DNA of 64,000 bases from Rhyzopertha dominica (lineage: Eukaryota > Arthropoda > Insecta > Coleoptera > Bostrichidae), in the NCBI GenBank assembly GCA_025024175.1, contig QCXZ01000041.1, forward strand, positions 119,786 through 183,785, given 5' to 3'. Shown here piece after piece: positions 47,883-62,000 of this stretch. The notes beneath the pieces are model-generated. The model was not told the origin of the DNA. It ran no database searches and saw nothing but the letters and a program-made list of their open reading frames with translations. Positions within the stretch are counted from its first letter, which is position 1. Every line of letters starts with the position of its first letter. The position numbers were made by a program, and so were the translations under genes.

Positions 47883-49215
47883 GACTGTACTAAGTAGAGT
47901 GATCGTTAGAGGGTATTCTTCTGCTTTATTCATACCTGCAAACAAGGCGCAAGAATCTTTCAGAGTTTTAACGCCATATTTTGATTTTGAAGATCGCATC
48001 AAAGATAAGCCAAAATTGGAGCAGAATGTTAAAGCTAGGGGTTTAAATCTAGACATAAATAAAATTGAAAAGTATTGGTGTTTTTATAGATCGATAGATG
48101 AAAGCAGGGAACTGTTGGAGTTGACTAAAATCGAAATCGGTAATCAGATCACACAGTTAATGAAAGAACCCGAAAAAAATGAACAAGAAATCAACAAACT
48201 CAAAATTCATGCAAAACTGACTAAGGGAGATCTAAAAAACGTAAAAGATTATTTATACGGTGTAGAGGAACACGCAATTGATTCTGTTCTTTCATTACCT
48301 TGTGATTTGCATCCTAAAACCCCCACAGATAATGAACTCATTGTGCACACGTTCTTAAAACCTAAAACACAGTCAGAGGATCATGTTTCCATAGCAGTAC
48401 AAAATGACTTAGTAGAAATTATAGATCGCAACACTATTTTTCTAAAAGGCGAAGCAGCTCTGTTTGAAATAGCAGCTCTCAATTACTTCAGTGACAAATT
48501 CCTAAATAATCGTTACATCCAGTTCTCAAATGCCGATTTCGTTAGAAGTGTAGTTATTGAAGGCTGTGGAACTGATTTTCGAGATCCAAATCAAATATTA
48601 ACGCTCGAAGACAAGGAAAACGATAAAAATCATGAATTTAGCAGAATTCATTTGGTTGGGGGTGCTTCAATATATAGTTTCATGGCTTACTTCACCAAAC
48701 ACCAGTTGCAACCCACGCATCTTCCTTTAAATTGTTACGCAGTTGGTAGGAGGTATAATCCGGTGCAAAGTGATGAATTTAGTTTTTTTGATGTTCGGCA
48801 AGATTCCGCGTTACAGGTTTTTATTGCGACATTACAGGATGATTCTAGCCTAAATAGTGTGTTTGAAGAAGTGCAGAAGTTAGTTGTGGAATTATATGAA
48901 AATTTAGGTTTTCATTTTAGACTTGTTTATTTGCCTGCCAAGGATTTGCATAAGTCAGAAGCCTTAAGGCTCTCGATTCAAATGCAGTCTTGTCATTTGC
49001 AGTCGTATGTTGAAGTAGGGAATCTTTCGATTTGTGATGATTACATTAGCAAGCGACTCTTGTTTACTTATAGTGAGAATAAGGAACGGAAGTTTCCTAA
49101 AATCATAACTGGTAGTGTTTTAAATGTATGTAAGCTACTGGGTTGTGTATTGGAATACAACAAATCTAGTAGTGATGGATTATTAAATGACTGTTTGAAG
49201 AAGTTTGTACCTTAG
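47869..49215 (+). CDS. Slimp: SLIMP, seryl-tRNA synthetase-like insect mitochondrial protein
   Basis: Intronless, 448 aa. It begins [20 protein letters not shown], a basic amphipathic mitochondrial leader; the in-frame ATG at 47875 is an equal candidate start. Residues about 60-135 form the two-helix coiled-coil arm of SerRS ([17 protein letters not shown]...[14 protein letters not shown]). The class II core follows ([43 protein letters not shown]). Motif 2 lacks the FRxE that binds ATP (residues about 287-295 read [10 protein letters not shown]), and the motif 3 region (about 410-430) lacks the catalytic Arg, so it should not charge tRNA. This is as described for insect SLIMP, which is essential, works in mitochondria and partners SerRS2. 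It starts inside the 3' end of ZNF593. Confidence 0.93.
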   Translation: MKMFKTVLSRVIVRGYSSALFIPANKAQESFRVLTPYFDFEDRIKDKPKLEQNVKARGLNLDINKIEKYWCFYRSIDESRELLELTKIEIGNQITQLMKEPEKNEQEINKLKIHAKLTKGDLKNVKDYLYGVEEHAIDSVLSLPCDLHPKTPTDNELIVHTFLKPKTQSEDHVSIAVQNDLVEIIDRNTIFLKGEAALFEIAALNYFSDKFLNNRYIQFSNADFVRSVVIEGCGTDFRDPNQILTLEDKENDKNHEFSRIHLVGGASIYSFMAYFTKHQLQPTHLPLNCYAVGRRYNPVQSDEFSFFDVRQDSALQVFIATLQDDSSLNSVFEEVQKLVVELYENLGFHFRLVYLPAKDLHKSEALRLSIQMQSCHLQSYVEVGNLSICDDYISKRLLFTYSENKERKFPKIITGSVLNVCKLLGCVLEYNKSSSDGLLNDCLKKFVP

Positions 49216-49223
49216 TATGCACC

Positions 49224-49229
49224 AATAAA
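49224..49229 (+). terminator. Poly(A) signal AATAAA of SLIMP (and ZNF593-SLIMP)
   Basis: AATAAA 8 nt after the SLIMP stop, giving a very short 3' UTR. No plausible signal precedes the SLIMP frame, which fits a shared transcript. Confidence 0.75.
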
Positions 49230-49973
49230 ATGTTTTCTTTGTTACGTTTGTTTCTACTATAGACACTAATCAAGCTACACCTCACATAATCAAATTGGTT
49301 TGACTTAAATGCAGGTAAGTAAGGTAAGTAGTCAAAAAACTGTCAGTTGGTCAGAGACAGATCCAGAAATGAGTTGAACATTTTTCCTGTTAATAAGTTA
49401 TTTATTATCAAACAGCATTGAAGAACTGAACCCAAAATGGTCAAAGTGAAAGAATTTACGTGACTGTATGTTGCTTTACTCTTCCCATTGACAAAAATAA
49501 CTTCAAATTATTAACAAAAAATTGCTGATGAAAGAAGTTACTAAAAAGTTACTTTCTTTAGAAAAGGGAACATGATTGTAATTATTTTTGATGGTCTTAA
49601 AGAAACTCAACACCAAAAGAAGTATGTTCAACAAACGCATGGCAGAGGTGCATAAAATTAAAAAATAAACAGCTAGCTAAGCCAATTTGATAGTAACAAA
49701 ATGGGTTAAGTAGTGAAAATGTGAACCCTAATCAACTGCAATTTTCTCGGAAGGGGTCAGTTTTAGCCCCATTAATAAAGAGTGTCTTTTTCCTTTAAAA
49801 AGTCCAAAGAATCAAAAAACACATTTTTGAAAGGGTTAAATTTCTTTGATGAAAGAAAATTATATGTACTTGCACCACACCCACCACAGCACAACATCCT
49901 CATCATTTTTAATCTTATGCACCAATGAAAAAGTTTCATATCACCTCACAAAGACATACACAACTAAAAATAC
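49230..49973. other. Intergenic spacer between convergent SLIMP and DNAH1
   Basis: AT-rich, about 745 bp, with no recognised feature. Confidence 0.7.
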
Positions 49974-49979
49974 TTTATT
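49974..49979 (-). terminator. Poly(A) signal AATAAA of the DNAH1-like gene
   Basis: AATAAA on the minus strand 27 nt after the TAG at 50006. Confidence 0.75.
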
Positions 49980-50005
49980 AGTAACAAATTAACACATAGC
50001 TCACT

Positions 50006-53000
50006 CTAATAATCCAGTGCGCATATAAGCGCCACTCCACGCTTAATCCAATGAGGCTCGGGCTTCAAACTGGGCACCTCTATGGCCAAAACGTAATTAG
50101 TGGAGTGGCCAGTGGTGGAAAGAGTACCTGCTCGAGTTAGGGTCTTGTAAACGGGACACTCGTACACTCCTCCCGGTTTCTTGTGGTTCTCCTCGGGGAT
50201 CAGCCAGACCACTGGCATATCTGAAGGAAATCTTGACGTTATCGAGCTAATTGGGCGAGTTAATTGAGCTTTTGTAACCTGTGTACAATTCCTTTGGGTT
50301 TGACTCGTCCAAGACGGCTTTATTGAAGTTCCATCGCGCTCCCTCTACGAACAGACCGTAAATGCAGCAGCCATCCTTAACTCGTGCCTTGGGTCTTTCG
50401 GGAAGCACCTAGTTAAAAAAAAATGAGGCTGCGTCAGTTTTGTTTCTTGAATTGCCCTCTTCTCGCATGGAAGATATTACATCACCAGTTTTCAGACGCC
50501 ATCGTCAATTTTATTGATAAGCAATCTTATTTTTGATGCTATTTTATTAAGTACATACGCAGTGTGGTCACTAAAGTATCCGTGATACTTCATGTATAAA
50601 TTCAATGACCAATTTTAAACAAAAATGATTCTATTCACTTTTCCTTAAGTTAACATACTAAAAGTCTTAAATTCCTGGAGATGAGCACATAAAGTGTCTC
50701 ACTTTTGTATTATTGAATTACACGTGGAAAACGGCGCATGATAGAGAAAAAATTTCTTATACAAAAATTAAAGCTCTTGAACTTTTCTTTATTCTACACA
50801 CCGTGGAAGAGTAAAAACTTCCAAAAACGTGAGGAAGTTGTAGAGAATTGAATTTATATAAATCATAAGGTACATAAGTATGTTTATTCGATATCGATTC
50901 GTTGATCTCACTCTCAATATAACTTCTCAATGTTGGCTGAGTTTGTGTACTCATCAAAGACCACATTGCGGTAGTAGGCAAAGCGGGTATCTCTGTCAAA
51001 TTACGCTTCTGTCCACTATTATACTACATTATATTATATCCGTAAGCAACAGAACATCCTCATGTTATTTGAGAAGTCCAATTAATAATGAAGTTATCTA
51101 ATGAAAAGTAAAAGTTTGTAGTATCATTTTTGCTTAAAATTAGTCCCACCGAAATCAAAAAGTTTCAAAACATTCTAAAATATTCACTGTTATTTATATT
51201 TACCTTAAATGAGAAATTAATGGTATCAATAGAAACCACATACTTTCTCGCAAAATTCTGGAGCGTTCCTGTAAGAAACGCCTGAGGAAAGTAAAATCCA
51301 GAAATCCAAAACACCGGGGGAACACCGTTATCTATCCATTCATTCAAGAACTTCACCCTGGCGTTCAAATCTATTACCCATGGTCCTAAGAATCAAGTAA
51401 AGATTTATCTTCATCGAATCTCCTAGATCTCAACATCATTTTCTCAAATATATGCTTCAGAATTGCCAAACATATACAAAATAGTAACCTTGTTTTCTAC
51501 TCAATAAATCTTGGAAATGTCTGACATTTAGAATAGGACCTACCCAAGGGTTTCAGTGACGGGTAGGCCTTACTAGCCCACATATCGGGTACCATGTTGC
51601 TGAAAAGGCTTAAAGACATCTTTTCTAGAGCCTCCGACATTACCACCAAGCCCTTCAGGGCTTTCAACAAATCGTTTAAACTTTGACGAATCACAACCAA
51701 CAGTTTGTTGTAACGTATCGCTTCTTGTATTAGCACTGTATTTAAGGATTCTTCGTAAAGCACAGGATACCTGTGGATAGCAAGTTTTGTATAAGAGAAT
51801 TACGAAGGTGAGTCGATTATTTTATAGCGTACCGCAAAATCGAAAATGAATCAAATTCTGATGTAAAATTTGCCTATCTTTGAAGGAACTTTATTAGTTC
51901 AACGTCAACGCTCAGACAAACATTGATATACGTATGTATTGTGTTAGTTAGTGTAGTGTAAAGTTAAATACTATATTAAGCCATAAAATTCTTGCTAATA
52001 TGGGGAAATTTTAATTGCAGCTATTTTGAACATTAGTGAACCAATTATCCCTTTGGGCAGTAAATTAACCAACCCCTTAGAATTGACTAATTTGAAAATT
52101 AACGTGAGTATACTGTAAAAATATAATGTAACCAAAACAATAATGCAAATAATACTTACTGTTTCGATATTTGTCCCAAATTGAAGTTTGGAGGCAGTTG
52201 TTCGAGGATCTGTTTGGCAGCGTTTCCAGTGACTTCTTCTTGACTCGCAGCAGCCCCTCCTACCTGTTTAGGTTGCAGTTTCAGGAGAGTAGCAAGGCAG
52301 CTATAGGTCTGAGCTTGAGCACACGTTATATCCGCATTTGGATGCAGACCAAAAAGCTCCGGATCGTCATTCAATGGAAGCCGCTTGATGTAGTCGAGAT
52401 AGTCTGTTATATTGGTATCACCGGCAAGCTGACGAAATTACAGATAGGGATTATAAACCGTACTGATCTTAAAGCATCTATATGTAATTATGTTTTCGGA
52501 GAAAAGCTGTCTATGTCCTCTTAATATTAAGAAACGTGTAAGCTAGATTTGCTTTAATTAGAGAAACCATGCACGACTCACGCAAACAATTTAGTTTCCT
52601 AGAAGAAAACATAACAACAGCATTGGAAAATCTGTCCCACAACCTTTTTATTATGATTTTCAAGACATAATAAAGATTACACTAAAAGTATATAACCAAC
52701 AGTTTAGCAAGGAATAAAACGTAATTAAATTTGAGAAATTTAACACCATTAAACACAAGAAGTTCAGACAATTTAACAAAATAGTTAATAACAACTACAA
52801 AACGGTGTAAAACTGTCAAAAAATATTCTTTTAGGTGTCGCTTTTAATATTTTAGCGAAGGGGATGGACAATTCCAAATGTGAAAAGACTTGAAGTGTGC
52901 ACACTATACAGATTATAAAATTATGTTGGTTCTGTATCCCCTAAAAATTTCAGATTCTTACTTCTTCTGTTAGTTGTGATTTGTCGATTAGTGTAGTAAG

Positions 53001-56000
53001 ATGTTTCGTCTATTGTAACTAAAAGAGCAATAATTGTGTCACATAACGAAATTTCGCTGGAACCAGTTGTATATTAAGGCTCTTATCAAAACTTGAAATC
53101 TGTATCAACATCAGCAACATCCCATGTTACAGGATACCATTCAGCTTTAAATTGAAATATTTATGAGCCCCTTTCTTCCCTTAAATCCCATTTAGGAAAC
53201 TGCTAATTGCTAAGCCCCCTGACTTACTTGGTGATACTGGCGGTCGCGGTCAAACGCATAATCGGCATCGACCACTTCGGGTTTGTAATAATCTGCTAGA
53301 ATATTCATGAGGCATCTTCTGTCCCAGTCGTCGGTCACCCTGCCACCATAATTTATGTGCCCAGCTGTGTACGTCAGTACCTTGAAAGGAATATCCGTGT
53401 ACTCGAGAAGGAACATGTGCAACTGGGATATGCAGATCTTCAGATCTCCATCCGTAAATTCATACCTAATTAGGAGACATTATGTTTGTTTAAATATTTA
53501 AAGGGGTTGGTCATAAAAAAACGGTTACTGACCAGGTATGTCACATTATAAGTGTTTCAGGATTTGAAAATCCATAAAAAAGTGTGACATGCCGTCTCTT
53601 GGAATTATCAGTAGCAAATCGTACACAAATTTTTTGATGAAAAATAAATTATAAGATAGTTTCGGCATGCAGGTATCAAGTAGATGGTCCATTATGTACT
53701 GCGCTAATATTGGACTCAATTTTGAGCCCATGGCACAAACCAAAAATATGTTTGTAGTATTTTTCTTGGTAAGTAAAATAGTTATTGTCTAATATGAAGG
53801 ATATTAACTCTAAGAACAACTGTCTTTTTTTATCAGTGGTCGAAATTTTGGGACATACGAAAAAGGGGTCAATTTTGTACCAGTGTTCACACAATACCTT
53901 GATAACTAACTGTTTTGAAATATTTCCGAAAAGGTTTGCTACATCCAATGATACTACTTCATGATTTGGAGGAACCTGTATGTCTTTTATAGATTCAGCA
54001 AAATGGAAACTATCTTTTATATAATAGGTGTTATTGGTATCATACGCTTTGGTTAAAATTTCAGTAAATAAAAAAGGAAATGCGTACTACAGGGCATTCA
54101 TACAACTTTAGATACAAATATTGTTGTTTAACTGAAACTTTCCAAAAAATTATGCGTAATTAAAGTAAAAAATTGTATGGGGACTTGACTGTATATAAAA
54201 TACGCAAGATTTGTTCATCCTCTGTATGAAGTGTGCTGCATTTTGAATAAAAGAAAAACGAACATACATGTTTGAATGGAACGAATATTCGGTCTGTTAC
54301 ATTTTCGAACATCGAATACAAGGAGCAATAAAAAAAATCCCCCCTTCAACTTACGGTATATTGAATCCCAACGGACCAAACTTCCTCCTCTCCAGAATGC
54401 TGCCATGGAACAGGCAGAGGGAGAACAGTAGCCACTTGAAAGTGAAAACTTTCTCGTGGGTGGAGTGGAAGAAATCGATCAGATCCGCCACCTGTACCAT
54501 GTAGGCACGCAGCATGTTGGCTTTAATGCCGGCGGGTGGTTCCACCGTCATCTTGCTGCTGTTCTGCAGGATCGCAACGGGAAAAGCCGGCGACGGGGTG
54601 GACGTCAACCATATGCGGAAGTCACGGTGCACGGAATCAGGCTGGATCGTTTCTATAAGGTATTCGAGGCGGGGCATCCAGCTGGGTGCTAAATGACAGT
54701 TCTGAAAAGGTGGGAAGACAGAAAAGTAGTTTCGCCAACGACGTCGGCATCTTCAGAAGCGAATTCGGTTCTCAGTCCTAGTTATGAAAAGAGAGTAGGT
54801 AGGTAGGTACTAAATTGTTGTGGATTAACCTACAATCTAAAATAAGTCGTAAGACATGGGCTTTAAAGGAATATTTTCTGACGAGATTAAATATTTAAAC
54901 AGACAATATTTTTTCAACGCAAAACGCTTCTTCGTGTCTTTACAAATTAAAGTGGACTGATCAACTTTCGTTTAACTGAAATCAGTTATGGAAGAAATGT
55001 TTGTTTATGTAGTATTTGGAAGCTTCCACAAACATAAAGGTACAATTTTTTTCTGTGGAAATGCATCATTAGGGAAAGTTAAATAGTTGTGAAGAATATT
55101 TCTGTTCCCACAATACAATAATAATACGAGTGGTACACATATTTGTGGAGATGATCTATCTTCTTGTCATTACGGTTTTGAAAGCAATTGTTTATCTCTA
55201 GATATTTTTAGTACCGTACGTGTCAAATTCAAAAAGAAAACGTTCTGAAGCCTACAAAAATGAACAAATTTTCATACATGTACAAACTTATTTTAAACAA
55301 GTATACACAATCCATATACCATGGTATGTAGTAGATTAGCAGAATATAAGATTTTGATTAAGTGGTTTCAAAATGTTGGTGTTAGGAATTTATTAATTTA
55401 TTACTAATTACGTTTATTATTAATAAGTTTCATTTACTGTATGTATTAAATAAATTGATAATTAATAAAAGAATCTATGTCAATAATTTTAAGCATATAG
55501 GTTCTACTAATGAAGTATGGTAAGCTAATTTTGGAACACACTGTATATTGCGTTAATGTGATTGCTGCAGGTTGTAATCAAATCCACAAAATTTTGCATA
55601 GAAGTGGTCTAGAAAAAGGTATACTAGATATATAAATGTCTATTACAAATTTCCCTAAACCTAAAAGGCAACCGATACATGCTATAATATTTAAGAACTT
55701 ATTACCCCAAGCACTCCAGCACAAAAAGATCAAAAAGAGGCAGTGAATAATCTATTTATTTACTTGTCCGTATCCATTCTGAAAGACACTGATGTGGCAA
55801 TACGATTTATTAAAAAGCTTCATTTGGGATATGAAAGTCTAACTCACATAGAAGGCAACATGACGGCACTTTCCTTCACTTATGTACGTGATTGCAATTA
55901 TGAGTGACTCCAGATATTAAATTTCCTGTGGAGAAGGAAATGGAAAGTATCCAGCCAGAGTGGTTTTTGATGTAAATTTCCTCACTTTTTATATTGGGTT

Positions 56001-59000
56001 AACGAACATACGGCTTGGAAATAATTTAGGATGGACCTTGAAAGGATTCCGCACGACAACAGAAAATCCTGTAACAGTCTGTTCATTTCAGCACGTTGCG
56101 CACAAAATTCGTTTTTTATTTAGTAAAATCAGTGCACTTGAAAGTGTATGACCATCTCAGTGATTAGAATGAAAAATAGCTCAATTTAGAGTGCGCCATC
56201 GACTAAGTGCTTGTTTAACACGGAACCTAAGGTTACAGAAAAGCTTTCAGTAATTTCCCGAGAGATTTACCTTGAACAAACTTGTATACCAACTTTTCCT
56301 CATTTCTTCCTGGGGCGAAAGTTGTCTCTTAGGTGAATGAGTTTTATTTGGTTAAGCAGGTTTATAAAGCAGTTTCTGTCATGGGCTTAAGCACTTCATT
56401 ACGGCCCTACACCATAGAAGAATGACGCCTTAATTTTAACATGAATTCAAGTTATCTATTTGAACATATTTACTCGCAACTTACATTTAATTATGTTCTA
56501 AGAAAATATTTATTCCTGGAATTCCTTTATTTACCTGTTAACCTTTTTTAACTCTTATAATCCCTTCTTGTGCTGCGTCAAATTTAGAAACCCTCATTTT
56601 CTTCTCGTGTGTCAATCAGTCAAGTTCTTGTATAATTTCTCAGCAGAACAGTTTCCTTCAAGACTACATTTTATTTGCGTTATGTAATATATGTTTTAAA
56701 ATAGAAATAAATTTTGGGAAAACCCTGTAAATTGAAATATTCTTATGGCACTTACTTATTATAAGAATGTGGAGACCGTGGAATGGTCGTATCCATTGTT
56801 AAAGGCTATTTGTTTAATTGTCGTCAATTCTTTTTCGAAACCTTCTTTTCTAAGTGGTATATTTATTTGTCTGCTTATTAAACTGAAAAACACGGAATGC
56901 TTAATCTGTAACGATTAATTTGAGGAAGCCGGGATTGTAACATCTGACTGTGTGGGTTTTCTATAAGTTTCAAAGTCTACTTTACTATTTTTTACCGACA
57001 TTGATAAGTCCAGAAAATGAAGAACTCCGTCCTTTTCTTTTTCTAGGGTATATTGAATCTTTTTATTTACTGTATTTAAGAATTTTAAGAATACATCCAA
57101 CTGCNTGTCAGTTCCCGTCCAAATACAAAAAATATCATCAATATATCTTGTCCAGAATAATACATTTTTAATAATTTGATTTTTCTTTGCAAAAAGCTTC
57201 TCTTCGAAATTTGACGTGAAAATTTCGGCCAAGACTGGAGACAAAGGTGAACCCATTGGCAGTCCATCGTCTTGCTTGTAGAATGTGTCATTGAACGTAA
57301 AATAACTTTGATCTATGCAAATTTCCACAATATTCAGTAGTTCAGCTTTTTCTGTGTTTGACAGGTGGCAGTTCTCTATTTTATTTTTGAGGATTGTTAA
57401 AAGTTCATTTAGGGGGATAGAAGTGAAAAGATTAGACACATCAAAGGACACAAGAATAGCGCTATTTGGTATTGATAATTATTTTACCTTGTTCGCGAAA
57501 CCTACGGAATTCTTCACGCTGTATTTGGACTGGCATTCAATTGATTGTGTCAAAATGTTGTTGGCGAGTTTGCATAATTTATACGATGGAACATTAACGT
57601 AGGAAGCAACCGGTCTCAAAGGTATTCAATTTTTGTGAATTTTTGGGAGGACATATAGAATTGGAGCTCGTTGGACCGTTTTAGGTCGAAACGATCGTCA
57701 GAGTTATTTGATAAATCAAGTGGTCCAAATCAGTAAGTATACTTATATTCAGCTGAATCGGAGACGAAAAAATTTTAAGGTCAAAAAAGAACAAAGGGGT
57801 TGGCCTCGGATGTTTTGTGATTTTTGACAAAAAATAGATTTAGCTCAAAATCGACGTGCAGATGTATTTTGAACTGCAGATTTAAAAAATGTGCTCTAAA
57901 ATGGGCTAGGACTGCGGGCGGCCTAAATAAGGACACTTTCCGAGCGAACCGTTGTAGCTAGCGACCAAATGAAGCCATTCCGAAATTCAGGAGGTCCAAA
58001 TCAGTAATTTCGCGATAATGTCGAAAATAATATAAGTTTTGTTATTTATTATTTTACTTTGTGTCTATTTTTCCTTAAATTTCAATGTAACGATTGAAAT
58101 ACTTCAAGTACGGTCCAGTAATGTGTGTCGTAAAAACTAGGAAAATTGTAGAACATTTCTGGTCCTCATTATTTGAGGAGAACTAAATTACAGTTGCCGT
58201 TTCCTTATTTTATTTTTCAAAACCGATTCCGCTTCGATACCAACGACAACAAATGCTAACGTACCTGAAAGAACACCCACGATCCCACCTCCATGGCGTT
58301 GTGTATCATGCTCTCCGCCCTCGGTCCCTGGCCCTGACCCAGCGAGATCGAAAACATCCTCTTCGAGAACTTCATCTTGTCGGCGAACTTGTAAAGCTCC
58401 GCCGCCGGATCCGTCCCGGTGGACAGGACGAATATTAATGGCGTCGTGGGACTGGACTCTTTGAAGATCGCAGACAGGTCCGTGGTCTGGGGTTCGATGA
58501 AGCGCTGTCCGAGATTGACGGACAGGAAATCCTGCATGGCGTTCGTCACCTTGTCGGCACGCAGAGATTTCAGCACCACGAGCTTCTGAAACTGGTCGAG
58601 GTTGGTGTTCAGAGCGCCTGGAAGGGGCATCCTGAAATGGAATTGAGAAGTCAGCTGAGGAATACGAAGACCTACGGGAGTGATATCAAAATTGCTGCAC
58701 ACAAAAACACAGCTCGCAGATGAAACCTATATTTTTTAAAATTGCAATGAAGTCGTTCATTGTGATCCCCTTGCGTGTCCAAAACACGTTGCCATCGCTT
58801 CGACAGTAATGTAATGCCGTTAAATACGCCAAAAGTTATGTAACAATTAATTTTCCAAAAACATTTCCATTTCAATCTGACAGCTTAGTTCATCGTCTTC
58901 TGTATAGTATCCCTACAGCGACACTAAGGTCATAATTGATAACGCTGCCATATGAAACATTTGAGGTGTTAAATCCGTGCGATCAGCAGCTCACTGACTG

Positions 59001-62000
59001 CAAGTAAGGTTTGCTACTCTTTATTTAAACACCTAACTACAATTATATTAGGCCAACCAACATCTAAGGTATGAGTAATCTATTTATATAATTCAATAGT
59101 TAATTTACCGTCGTCATTACCATTTTGTTGTTTGATTTTTCGTCATAAGTAACCTTCGTTTTCCTAATTTTGGAGTACCATGGCGACATATCCTACAAGA
59201 TCCACATAGCAGCCACGAAGACCGTAGACCACCTTGTTTAGAATCTAGAAGAGCTATCAGGAATAATCATTAGACAGGTGGATTCATCAATAGCCGCCGT
59301 ATCATTGCTTCCCAGGGGATACCTACAAAAAAAGGAAAACAGATAAGCTGTACTGTGCTAATAACTTAAGTAATTCAACTAAAAATTTATATTTTAAGTC
59401 ATACTTACCGTTTTTGTCGATATTTATCTATTTACGGTAGTTTACAAACTCGTGTATGTCTAAACGTACATACTTACCTGTCAAACAGTTGTAAAGGCCA
59501 TACACGTCTATTACCTGAACTTAATACAATGCAATGTCACCAAAAATTTTGAGCTGTTAGTATCAAATCATTATTCATTAAACTTGTACTTTTAAAGATA
59601 TTTTGTTTTCTCTTAAATTTTAACTTATGTGCTTTGCTATTTTGGGCATTTAAGTTACGTTTTCACAAATTAGCTGGCGCCCTATATCAATTATTGTTTG
59701 TTCTTTTACAACGTGAACCCACCCCTTATTGCAATCGCAAAAAAAAAGAGCTGCCGTACGCAATAGTAAAGGTAGGTAAAACTACGTCACAGTTATCTCA
59801 AAAAACGGTAGAATATAGCGACCTCTACATAATACTCATTTCATATTAATAAACTCAAATAAGATCAAGTGTATAAATAAATAGAAGCAGAGTGACATAA
59901 AATAGCAGCCAATTGGTTAAATATTTGAAATCCAAAAAAGCACGAATACCAAATATTATCGAATTATTTCAATAACTTAAAACGATCTTGAAATACTAAA
60001 AAAAGGAATCTGACTGTAACACCCCGTATCGCTGTCAGTGTTAACTTTTGGACTAGAAAATGTTTAGTGAAAGCGTAATATATCGGAAGGAATATACAGT
60101 TGCATTAGTTCACAACTTCCTCTTTGTATATAATACTTTCTAATGATTTTTTTAAGTCAAATTAGAAATTATTATGTTAAGGAAATTATAACTCCTTACA
60201 ACGCAAATCGGGCTAACATCTTACATCTTGGATCCACGATAAAAATATACCACCGCATTGAACACGGACCCCTATCTTTTAAAAATAAGAATGTTAAAGT
60301 GTATTTCTGGAGAAGAAAATTGATGAACAGATATTACACGTCATTTATCAGGATAACATAGGACATAACAACTTTCTAGCTTACCTGTGCGGTTCTTGGG
60401 ACTCGAACATTTTCTTGTAGTGGTCCTTGTATTGACCGAAGGTTTCTACAAACGGTACGAATTTGGGTAACACGTTCAGAGCCAGTATTTCAAACCAGGC
60501 TTTCGAAGACAACCAATCTGGGCAAGGGTTTGGGGCATCCTATTTAAAGAAGGAAACAAAAGGAAGTAAATAATTTTGATTTCTTTCAGAGAACAGCAAT
60601 TTTCGCTCACATAGCACAAAATAATATGTCGCGAATAAAAATAACAATTTATTAACTGTGCTTACCGTTTTCGGTGAACCACCTGCCAAAAAGTGATGCC
60701 ATTCGTGGCCATCGATTTTCTGTTGGTCCATCAAAATCCTCGCGCACAGCAAGAACGCGAAATGCAACTTGTGCTTTTCAAAAAGACTTCTGCACACGTT
60801 CGTGTACAAACTAAACGTTAAGTATTCGTTTATTGTGAAGACTCGCACGTCCAGGTTATCTGGAATCGAAATCAAACGATAAATAAAGGGAACAGTCTGA
60901 TTTATAAGAATCAAAGTGTCGAAATGCAAAAACTTGAAAAACGCTGAACAGGTACTTTAAGACTTAAAGAGCTTTATTTTGAGATGAAAACCATATGCAT
61001 TATTTTATTATTCGAGTCATTATATTATCAAGGAATTCAACCGTTATGTTATTTATTTATTTTGTTATTTGCATATATATAGATTCTTATGAAAATCATT
61101 TCACAGTACTGTTAATTTCATGCGACTATGGTCGACTTTTATAAAAGCGTTAAAAGAAAAAAAATATTTTCATTCAACGATAAGAGATCTCGCATTTGCG
61201 CTTTATCCATAATAGATACATACATGTATGTATTTATTCTGGATAGATACATACATGTATGTATTTATTCTGGATAGAGTATTGAAGAAAACCGCAGAAA
61301 ACTCCAATCAGATCTCTATTGTCTTAAGCCAGTCTTTAACACCTTCATCAACACGATGGATAGACACAAAACCACCAGGCCATGCTGTACGGGGGCATCT
61401 GTTGACCATATGTCCAATTGTTTGGAGGGGATCTCCACATTTACAAGAAGGGTTGATAGATGAATCTTATTTATTAAGAAAAAAACTTGCATTTCCCATG
61501 ACCAGTGCAAACGCGATTCAGAGTGACGCAAGACCTTCTTGGGAGGTCAGTTCCTGCTACCTCTTCCGTAAGATCGTCTATAAGCTGCTGATTGAATATA
61601 TCATGTTTCATAAGTTGCCAATCAGAACACCGTCCATCTTCAATGGTATAAGGAGCACGAAGGAAATATTCTGTCCACAGAGGTTTTCTAGAAGCTAGCC
61701 GAGTTGTAGGTAGCTCTTGCAGATCTCGGAAAATCAGAAACTCATTAGGAGCTGATTGATATTTTTGCCAAGCTTTATATGTAGCAAACTGTCTGCGAAT
61801 CTCCGGAGGAGCAATGTTTGAAAGAATCGGAAGCCAAGGTAATGGAGTTGACTTAATTGTTCCAGTGATTAGTCGCATTGCAGTATTTAACTGAGTGTCA
61901 AATTTCCTGCGTGATGAGTGTTTTTCAAAACAGGACAGCAGTACTCAGTAGTGCTTAAAGCCAAGCAGTTGCAGAAGTACGGAGTACATTTGCATTTGCA

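Larger units (their letters stand above)
54702..58264. other. DNAH1 intron, 3.6 kb
   Basis: 54710-56785 is AT-rich with no recognised element. The rest holds the Penelope-like relic and the inverted satellite monomer listed separately. Confidence 0.65.

Noticed and set aside
52403..52428. Acceptor AACAG at 52404-52408 as the start of the DNAH1 exon
   Set aside because: It would shift the frame; GTCAG further upstream, giving an exon start at 52428, keeps phase 0 and the reading YHQLAGDTNITDYLDYIK.
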